Origin: Smallanthus sonchifolius
Lineage: Eukaryota > Streptophyta > Magnoliopsida > Asterales > Asteraceae
Length of the DNA stretch: 64,000 bases
Direction: 5' to 3'
Assembly: GCA_023525975.1 (NCBI GenBank)
Contig: CM042032.1
Span: forward strand, 36,312,001-36,376,000
Part shown: positions 42,691 to 51,181 of the stretch, one piece after another
Layout: each line of letters begins with the position of its first letter
Numbering within the stretch: position 1 is the first letter of the stretch
Made by a program: the position numbers and the translations under genes
The notes under the pieces: model-generated
Databases searched by the model: none
What the model was told of the DNA's origin: nothing
The model's input: only the letters and a program-made list of their open reading frames with translations

Positions 42691-44519
42691 ACCTTCACCG
42701 TCGAAGTAGCAAATGGTGACTCCCTTACAATTGATTCTGTTATTCACGACTGCTCTCTAGAACTTAATGATCATACATTTCCAATCAACCTTGTACCAAT
42801 GCCACTAGGAAGTTTTGATATCATCATAGGCATGGATTGGCTATCAAATCATCATGCTGAAGTCATCTGTTTCGAGAAGTGCATCCGAATACCTCTACCG
42901 TCGGGAGAAACGTTAAGAGTCTTTGGTGAAAAGCCTTGCAAAGGACTTAAGTTAATGTCATGCACTACCGCCCAAAAGTACTTACGAAAGAAGTACGTAG
43001 CCTTCTTAGCTCATGTTGTTCAAAAGGATGTCAAAGAAAAGAGTATCCAAGACATTCCCATCATTCGGGATTTTCCTGAAGTATTTCCCGAATATCTATC
43101 CGGTCTTCCACCCGTTCGACAAGTAGAATTTCGCATTGACCTTATACCCGGAGCTAACCCCGTGTCTAGAGCTCCTTACCGTCTTGCACCTTCTGAAATT
43201 CAAGAACTTGCAAGTCAACTCCAAGAGCTCTCCGACAAGGGCTTCATTCGTCCAAGTCATTCACCGTGTGGTGCACCTGTCTTATTCATCAAGAAGAAGG
43301 ATGGATCATTCCGCATGTGTATTGACAACCGCGAACTCAACAAGCTTACCATCAAGAACCGTTATCCCTTGCCTAGAATTGATTATCTATTTGATCAACT
43401 TCAAGGTTCTACTTGCTTCTCGAAGATTGACCTTCGATCTGGTTATCACCAACTCCGTGTACAAGAGGAAGATATTCGAAAGACTGCCTTCCGAACTAGG
43501 TATGGTCACGACGAGTTCATGGTCATGCCTTTTGGGCTAACCAATGCACCTGTAGTTTTCATGGACCTCATGAATCGTGTGTGCAAACTGTACCTTGATA
43601 AATTCATGATCGTCTTCATTGATGATATCTTGATCTACTCTAAGACTAAGGCGACCATGAGCAACACCTTAGACTGGTTTTGGACCTCTTGAGGAAGGAA
43701 CAACTATATGCCAAATTCTCCAAATGCGAATTTTGGCTAAAGGAAGTTCAATTTCTTGGTCATATCGTCAACAACAACGGAATTCATGTTGACCTTGCTA
43801 AGATCAAAGCGGTTAAGAATTGGAATGCCCTGAAGACCCCCACCGAAGTTCATTCATTTCTTGGTCTTGCGGGATATTATCGTCGCTTCATCTCAAATTT
43901 CTCTAAGATTGATGTCCCTCTTACCGCTTTAACCCACAAGGGTAAACCTTATGAATGGGGACCAAAACAAGAAGAAGCTTTCCAAACTCTTAAGCAAAAG
44001 TTGTGTAATGCTCCTATTTTGACTCTCCCTGATGGGAATGATTATCTAGTTGTCTACTGTGATGCTTCTAACCAAGGTCTCGGTTGTGTCCTCATGCAAC
44101 GAGGCAAAGTAATCGCTTATGCATCAAGATAACTCAAGATTCACGAGAAGAATTATACGACGCACGACCTCGAGTTGGGTGCGGCCGTATTTGCATTGAA
44201 GATTTGGAGACATTACCTCTATGGCACAAAATGTGTGTTGTTTACTGACCACAAAAGTCTCCAACACATCTTCAATCAAAAAGAACTCAATATGAGACAA
44301 CGACGTTGGGTTGAACTCCTCAACAACTATGACTGCGAGATTCGTTATCATCCCGGCAAAGCGAATGTTGTAGCCGACGCTTTGAGTCGCAAGAACCATG
44401 TCATGCTTCATTGTGCCCGAATCCAAACCGACATTCAAAACCGCATCTTAGAAGCTCAACACGTCTCAATCACCGAGGGTAACATGTACGAGGAAATGTC
44501 GTGTGGTGTTGAACTTTAG
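42637..44519 (+). pseudogene. pol: outer gypsy protease, reverse transcriptase and RNase H
   Basis: The frame from 42637 holds the protease C-terminal part (GSFDIIIGMDWLSNHHAEV), then RT with RDFPEVFPEYLSGLPPVRQV, HSPCGAPVLFIKKKDGSFR (Trp replaced by Cys), YPLPRIDYLFDQLQGS, DLRSGYHQLRV, FGLTNAPVVFMDLMNRV and the catalytic IVFIDDILIYSKTKA. One base change near 43655 shifts the frame to LDLLRKEQLYAKFSKCEFWL. RNase H has VVYCDASNQGLGCVLMQRG, a TAA at 44130-44132 after YASR, HDLELGAAVFALKIWRHYLY and HPGKANVVADALSRKN. A TAG at 44517-44519 follows. Confidence 0.9.
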
Positions 44520-45865
44520 CTTGAATCAAAACCCAATGGCTTACTTTATTACTTAAACCGTATTTGGATTCCCGATCGCGATGATCTCCGTGCACTTCTC
44601 ATGAACGAGGCTCATAAGACTCGTTATTCTATTCATCCTAGTGCGGATAGGATGTACCAAGATCTTCGCCAACAATATTGGTAGCCCGGTATGAAGAAAG
44701 ACATTGCTCTCTATGTTTCCAAATGTCTAACTTGCTCCAAAGTCAAAGCCAAACATCAACGTCCTTCCGGTCTACTTGAACAACCGGAAATTCCCGTGTG
44801 GAAATAGGAGAAGTTAGCCATGGATTTCATTACCAAACTCCCTCGCACCTCAAGTGGTTATGATAGAATTTGGGTAATCATTGACCGTCTCACCAATCTG
44901 CTCATTTCTTGCCTATCCGTGAAGACTATCGGGTTGAGAATCAAGCCCGAATTTACATTGACGAAATTGTGAGCTGTCACGGTGTTCCCTTAAACATAAT
45001 ATCCGATAGATATGCTCGGTTCACCTCCCGTTTTTGGCAATCTCTCCAAACTGCTCTTGGCACACGATTGAATTTGAGCACGGCTTACCACCCCCAAACA
45101 AATGGTCAGACCGAGCGTACAATTCAAACTCTGGACAACAATCTTAGAGCTTGTGTAATTGATTTTGGTGGAAATTGGGATTCACATCTACCCCTAATCG
45201 AGTTCTCCTACAATAATAGCTACCACACGAGTATCAACATGGCTCCATTTGAAGCTCTCTATGGTCGCAAGTGTCGTTCTCTTATCTGTTGGAACGAGAT
45301 TGGTGAAGCACAAATCACCGGTCCCAAGCTAATTCAAGAAACATCCGACAAGATTATCCAAATCCATGACAACATTCGAGTAGCGAGAAGTTGGCAAAAG
45401 AGTTATGCCGACAAACGACGAAAACCCTTGGAATTCCAAGTCGGTGATCTTGTCATTCTAAAGGTGTCTCCATGGAAAGGCGTGATCCGTTTTGGAAAGA
45501 AAGGCAAACTAGCACCTCACTATGTGGGTCCATTCAAGATCCTCGAAAGGATTGGGAAAGTGGCTTACAAACTCGACTTACCTCCATCACTTGGCAATGT
45601 GCATCCTACATTTCATGTGTCTAATCTGAAGAAATGTCTTGCTGATGAGAACCTCCACATACCTCTTGATGATATGCACATTGACGAAACGATGCGCTTC
45701 GTTGAGAGACCGGTAGAAATCATGGATCGTGAGATCAAGCAGCTCAAGCGAAGCCGTATCCCTATTTTGAAAGTTCGTTGGGAATCTAAACGTGGTCCTG
45801 AATTCACTTGGGAACGAGAGGACCAAATGAATCTCTTCACTGATGTCGTCGCCTCCACTAGCTAA
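44520..45865 (+). pseudogene. pol: outer gypsy integrase with chromodomain-like C-terminus
   Basis: HHCC finger (EAHKTRYSIHPSADRMY...CLTCSKVKAKHQ) with a TAG inside YW-PGM and another TAG inside VWK-EKLAMDF. After a frameshift near 44900 the core continues with VPLNIISDRYARFTSRFW (Asp retained), AYHPQTNGQTERTIQTLDNN and YNNSYHTSINMAPFEALYG. The C-terminus has APHYVGPFKILERIGKVAYK, HPTFHVSNLKKCLADEN, and the chromodomain-like VERPVEIMDREIKQLKRSR plus VRWESKRGPEFTWEREDQ. Stop at 45863-45865, 35 bp before the LTR. Confidence 0.9.
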
Positions 45866-45899
45866 ATTTCGGGACGAAATTCCCTCAACATGGGGATAC

Positions 45900-48228
45900 T
45901 GTAACATTTCTGATTTTCATTATCTATATTTCAGTTCAATGTAACACATTTCAAATCCAATTCTAATACACTGAATTTTTCTGATTTTCATTGCCTTGGC
46001 ACGGTCGCGCACCTTGCTTTGGAACGGTCGCGCCCGGTGCCTTGGCACGGTCGCACCTCTTATTGGCACGGTCGCGCCTCTCATCAGTTGAAACGTAAAT
46101 GCAGCCTTTAATCGCAGAATCATTTGATTTCGTAACCGTTCCACACGTTTCTACCATTAACAACCCAATTATGATTTTAATCACTGTATTTACGACGAAT
46201 TAATCTAATTATGCAAATTCATCTCAAAATCGTCAAATCATTTCACGAGACCATCGATTCCTCCATTTAGATCCTAATTCTCTCAAGCAAACAAACGACA
46301 CACACTACTCGATCCTCTCTAAAACTTCTGGACACGCTGATTTAGCCGGAGTTGCAGCAAAGAGCACCGGAGATCAAACCCGTCGTCGCCGGAACTCGCC
46401 TCTACCATACGCTATCGATTCATCGTCTTTTCGGGTAATTGAAACCTCATACACATTCGATTTAAACTATAGATCAAAAGCCCCAACTCAATTGGGGCTT
46501 ACAATATGGAAATTAACACGAACCCGAATCTATGTTTCATTCAAAAATGGTTTAATCGAATCCGGTTCTGGACATGTTTTAAATACAATCAAACTATACC
46601 AATAGACTAGTAATAATCTAATGGATAAAAGCCCTATGATTTCCAACATTAACATTATAAGAATTAGTCAATTCGTTCCTGTTTTGGAACAGACAAGGTC
46701 GCGCTAACCATTTAGCGCGGTCGTGCTTCGTGAGACACGGACGTGTCAATACCAGCGCGGTCGTGCCTCACGCACTCAGACCCGGTCGTGCCCCTTGGAT
46801 AGACTTGGTCGTGCCTTAGAACCCTAGACACGGTCATGCCTGGCCCAGACACGGTCGTGCCTAGTGAACAGCTTAGTTATGTCTTCTGTTTGATCAACAC
46901 GGTCGCGCCCTGACTAGCACGGTGGTCCTAGCACGACCGTGCCTTGTCCCAAGCACGGTCGTGTGTGTGAAAAAAATCTTGGCAGAATACTAAATTTTAT
47001 ATTTTAAAAACAATAAGCATTTCAAATGAATTTTCAAATAAAAAATAATTGATTTTATAAAGATTTATATTAACCTTAATTAAAAAGATCAAATTCCTAT
47101 TCTAAAATAAATAGAAGTTATTTATTTAAACCTACAAAATTAAATTTATACTTATTATTAAACCCTACACCTAGATATTATTTATACAACTCATTTACAC
47201 ATATTTATAAAAATAGATTAACAAAAGTTATTTAGTAAATTTATATTTAATATAAAACGCTCGATACATTGTTATCACTAAATGACTAATAAATAAATAA
47301 AGTATCAACTATTTATTTAATCTATATTTAAACAGAGATTGTTTATTTAGGTTACACTTAACAAAACTTAACGCCTACAACTCCAACTCTTTGAACACAC
47401 ATCCAATTCAACCCTAGACTCAGACATTGACTATTGTGCACACTATTAATTCAATACATATTACACTCTAGGTTAACGTTGTGCATTACAAGGATCTCGT
47501 TACTATCTAGTCTCTCGTGCTAGCTACATCCTTGTGAATCAAGTGAGTATTACATAGCCCATTTTACTCTTTTACACTTTTTGGGGTGGAACATGAACAC
47601 TATACAGACTATTGCTTACATTTACACAAACTACACAAATACAAATCCTCTTTACATTCATGTGTGCAATTTGAGCTTTATGCTTGAGTGCTAGTTGTGC
47701 TAACTTTTGTGTGCAATTTATGTGCAATCATTAACTATTCAAGCCGACGGTAAACAATGATAGATCTATTGAGTCTGACAAACCCACCCAGATTGGGGTG
47801 ATTGTTACCGACAACACAATTTTACATGCTAGTTACAAAGTTTTGATTGTACTTGGTTACACAATAGCTGCTCTCCATAAATGCCTTATTTTATCATGTT
47901 ATGTAAGGATTTGTTTATTCATAATCTATATGCTATCTATACACAAACCTGTGTATGCTCACCAACTTTTTAGTTGACTTTATTTTATTCATGTTTCAGG
48001 TGCTAATGAGTGAGTTTGATCACGGCATGCTACACATAGGCTTTGGACTTAGTTAAATTTAAATAAAGACTATTATGTATTTCGTTTATGTACTTGTTTG
48101 AATTTGGTTGTCTTGAATTATTTGAAGTTAAATTTGATGATTAAAATATTGAAATCTAGTCAACTTTGTGCTCCTGAACAGTCTACATGTCCCGCCCCGA
48201 CGTTTTCGCCGTCGGTTGGGGTGTGACA
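45900..48228 (+). mobile_element. outer gypsy 3' LTR (2329 bp)
   Basis: Begins TGTAACATTTCTG after TTCGGGACGAAATTCCC and ATGGGGA (likely PPT), and ends GGGGTGTGACA. It has an approximately 200 bp deletion relative to the 5' LTR near its start. CACGGTCG-type sites lie at 45995-46080 and 46690-46965. The donor-like GTGAGT starts at 47543 and the acceptor-like TTTCAG ends at 47999, with an intact AG. Confidence 0.9.
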
Positions 48229-48233
48229 ACAAC
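48229..48233. repeat. target-site duplication ACAAC, right copy
   Basis: Matches 19403-19407. Confidence 0.9.
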
Positions 48234-48778
48234 AGAAACGTCTCAGACTGAGCATAATATGTGAGATGTTTATTCGCTTATGCATACACAGACGCAACAT
48301 AGCTCCAGCCCATTCGTAGTTCATAGCATCCGAGCCTACTTTTCTGTGAGATAGACACACGATGAAAATGTGTGTTATATATCTCTATTCTCGGGATAAC
48401 ATGCTCTGCTGGATTTCCTTCTTCAAAAAAGCTCCTTCATATCCTATCCTTGAGAATCCGACCTCCACATCATCCTTAGACACCTTATACGGATCCCTAG
48501 CAAGATCTCCTAACTAGAAAACACTTCTAACAGTTTCCTCAGTGATTCTGATAGTTCTTGTTATTGACTCTTGCCATGATGCACATGGGCCTTTCATCAA
48601 CTTTGAACTGTGCGGTTCCCTAGAACTATCTAATATGATCTTCCATCATAGGAACTTTGTAGGTGATTGTGTGGTTGATTATGGATTCTCTTAACCATCT
48701 GATTACATCCATGAATCCCTTTGCTATTTCTAGAAGAGCACACACGTTGTGTCGAGGATCATTAATCATATTAGCCAT
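48234..48778 (-). pseudogene. aORF, N-terminal part
   Basis: On the reverse strand an ATG at 48778 starts MANMINDPRHNVCALLEIAK, continuing GFMDVIRWLRESIINHTITY up to about 48600. ATG is preceded by TTATGCAG/AC, an acceptor-like site. Other frames then give ARDPYKVSKDDVEVGFSRIG, YEGAFLKKEIQQSMLSREYR and, at 48160-48360, CLSHRKVGSDAMNYEWAGAM. I recall the same order (a start near MAN, a KKEI...RFLIH segment, then a CLSHRK...AMNYEW-like motif and PRFIQMML) from hypothetical proteins tied to retrotransposons of composite plants, but cannot verify it here. Stops and shifts make it non-functional. Confidence 0.65.
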
Positions 48779-49233
48779 GTCTGCATAACATTGAAAATTT
48801 ACAATATGTAAGAAATAGCCTATAAATTTCAATCTTGGTTAAACATGATTAAGAAATTAAACGACAAGGGAAAAAGGTTGCATGATAGTGGCGCCAAAAG
48901 GTCTGGTGACATTGCTAGTGTCGGTGTGAAGTGTCGTACCTTACAATCGTTAAAACAAGGAGTGTAGGCAACATTAACAGTGTCGTTGGCTACTATTGCC
49001 AATCAAGGATATTGGGGATATTGACAATGTCGTAGGAAACTGTCGCCAAAAAAGGATGTTGGCGACAATGACAATGTCGTTTGAATACTGCCACCAAGAC
49101 TCTTTGAACTTGCATTCAGGAAGTGTCGCCACAAGAGTGTTGCTCAAAGAATAAGGAGTGTCGCCTGATGAACACATTTTACTCTAAAACAACTTTCAAA
49201 TGGAATAGTTCCAACACGAGTCCAAATGATATG
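48779..49233. repeat. spacer with imperfect GTCGCC/GGCGAC repeats
   Basis: From about 48885 to 49165 short words such as GGCGACAATGACAATGTCG, GTGACATTGCTAGTGTCGG and ACTGTCGCCA recur in both orientations at roughly 35-60 bp. Subterminal repeats of this kind are known from CACTA and Mutator-type DNA transposons, but I see no terminal inverted repeat or transposase. The rest of the stretch is featureless. Confidence 0.4.
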
Positions 49234-49664
49234 TGTTGGAACATGCTTTTGTGACAACGAGATTGAAGACTTTTTGTGTAATAGTCTTAGTCTTTGTATA
49301 GTCGTTTGAGTTGTAATAGTTTGTTTTGTTAAGTGTTTTGTAATAGGCGAACTTAGCAATTTCGCCTAGGTTTTGTATTAGGCGAACTTAACAAGTTCTC
49401 CTAGGAAAGTTCAGGCAAACTTGATAAGTTCACCTGTGGGTCAGTAGTTACCTATAAATATATGTTTGCAGTATTGAGTCTGGACGTATGTTCTGATTCA
49501 GTAGTCCGTAAACAGTGAGTTTGAGTAATACAAAGAGAAGTTTATTTACTACTGTTGTTGATTGTCATATTGCTGCACGTTCACGTAGATCATGGATTCC
49601 GCATGTTTTCTACGTGTTATACCGCGTGTCTAGAGATCCGTAGTACACCCTAGAGGGACCTACA
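49234..49664 (+). mobile_element. copia 5' LTR (431 bp)
   Basis: Starts TGTTGGAACATG and ends AGAGGGACCTACA. Three palindrome-like AGGCGAACTT units start at 49345, 49380 and 49413 (35 and 33 bp apart), just before a CCTATAAATATATG box near 49450. Confidence 0.9.
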
Positions 49665-49666
49665 AG

Positions 49667-49678
49667 TGGTATCAGAGC
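49667..49678 (+). promoter_or_regulatory. primer-binding site (initiator Met tRNA)
   Basis: TGGTATCAGAGC two bases after the LTR end. Confidence 0.95.
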
Positions 49679-49979
49679 TTTGCTCTCAATTAGAGACTGA
49701 TTTGTGGTGTTTTCTTGTGCATACGACATCAAGAACTTCACTGTTTACTCTTTTTTTCATCATCTTGGAGTTCTTGACAGAAATAGACGGGTTTTTGATC
49801 GGATTGGATTGACTTTGGTTTGATTTTAAGATTTTGATCCGATAGAAGTGTTCCTAATCATCCTTTGATCATTCCTACGGTTTAAATTTGTCAAATTCCT
49901 TCATATCAGAGAAAAATTATGATTTTCAGTGGTGTTTGCTCGTAGAATTGCTGAGTTTTTCTTCTTCCTGGAGTTCCAG

Positions 49980-50245
49980 CAGTTCAGGCGAACTTTCTGA
50001 ATCTGTTGTAGGCGATGTTCCAGGCGAACATATTAAGTTTGCTCCTTGCAGTTATAGGCGAACTTGTTCAAGTGCGCTTAGTATCTTCGCTCGGATTTTC
50101 TTTGAGGGTTTTTTCTGATTCAAGCGAACATATCAAGTTCGCTCATTGTTTGTTTCAAGCGAACATACTAAGTTTGCTAGGTACTCTGTGTTGGTTCTCA
50201 AACGATCTTGCTAACTTCACTAAGGGTATTTTAGGCGAACTTGTT
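49980..50245 (+). repeat. GCGAAC palindromes in a copia leader
   Basis: Several copies of GGCGAACTT or AAGCGAACATA, some paired with AAGTTCGC or AAGTTTGC, lie in the untranslated leader between PBS and gag ATG. The core is the same as in the LTR of this element. Spacing is irregular. Confidence 0.6.
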
Positions 50246-51181
50246 ACCAGATTTTATCATGTTATCCTTTCTTTTTCGTCAAAATGTCTAACATGGGGCA
50301 TGTAACTAATAGTTTCAATTATGACAATGAGATAGGTACACCATAGAAACCACTGAAGTTGATGAGCATTGTGTAGGTCCAAATTTTAGACAAAATCACA
50401 ATATCTGATCGATTAAACACACACCTGCGGAATAGGTGTGTATAGTGGTTTATGTGTTGCGAATATATGTATAAATTATTACTTTACCAAGTTTTAAATT
50501 TAGAAATGGACTCACGACTAATTCACACGCTTACGGCAGGTGTACCGGTCGCGCGTAGCAAAGATAGCAAGCCCGAGTTTTCAAATCGTTGACACAAGAG
50601 GCGGCGACCCTAGATACTAAACCTTTATCGACTCCAAACCGATCGAAAACAAGTGATGAATTTATTTATTATTTTTATTAATTTTAGAACATGCAATTTA
50701 GAATAAAACAACTAAAACACTGACTCGACTCAAAGACTGCAAAGACACGACAAAGGACGAAGACAAAGCAAGACACTAAAATAGACCAAACGAACTAAAA
50801 CACGAAACAAGGACGAAATATGAGACAAAAACCACCTAGACCAGGAATCCTATTGACTGATTCGACTGCTTTCGGATAAACTGACTGTATGACATCGGTT
50901 ATAAAGATAGTCTGACTCGGGAATCACTAAAACACGTAGGATCTCCTCTCAGACTCACCTACACACCTCAACTCTCCTAAGGGTCGGATTAAGCTCACCG
51001 GTAAGGAATTGGATCTCCTCTCAGACTCACCAAGACCTAGAACACTACGTACTCGACATCGGTTTCACCTCTCAGTCTCAACCACTCTATACTCACAGGC
51101 TATCCTAGACAGACCTAAGAGCAAGGAGTAAACCCCTAAAATACTATTTATGACACGAAAAGCAAATGATAAAGACAACTC

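Larger units (their letters stand above)
19408..48228 (+). mobile_element. outer Tekay/Del-like Ty3/gypsy chromovirus carrying three nested insertions
   Basis: The element is bounded by the 5-bp duplication ACAAC (19403-19407 and 48229-48233). Removing the nested elements leaves about 10.1 kb, normal for Tekay-type chromoviruses. The 5' LTR is 19408-28363 with an insertion, PBS 28367-28378, gag from 29064, pol to 45865, 3' LTR 45900-48228. Its gag is cut by a solo LTR and by a second gypsy element, and its 5' LTR by a gag-only gypsy. Several stops and frameshifts in pol show it is inactive. Confidence 0.9.
14326..48778 (-). mobile_element. copia remnant with 3' LTR and long aORF, split by nested insertions
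   Basis: The 3' LTR (14326-14742), polypurine tract (14745-14753) and one long additional ORF survive. The ORF is cut into three pieces (48234-48778, 19068-19402, 14788-16550) by a small LTR element and by a 28.8 kb gypsy nest whose target duplication is ACAAC. The pieces keep the same strand and give an aORF-like order when read from high to low coordinates. No pol of this element is present upstream of 48778. This is the oldest layer of the central nest. Confidence 0.75.
49234..50373 (+). mobile_element. 5' end of a copia element: LTR, PBS, leader and gag start
   Basis: LTR 49234-49664, PBS 49667-49678 and a 600-bp leader lead to an ATG at 50284 that begins MSNMGHVTNSFNYDNEIGTP. An in-frame TAG follows and the sequence is cut at 50373 by a reverse-strand gypsy-like LTR. 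The gag start resembles that of the reverse-strand copia at 12877. The rest of the element would lie beyond the window. Confidence 0.8.
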
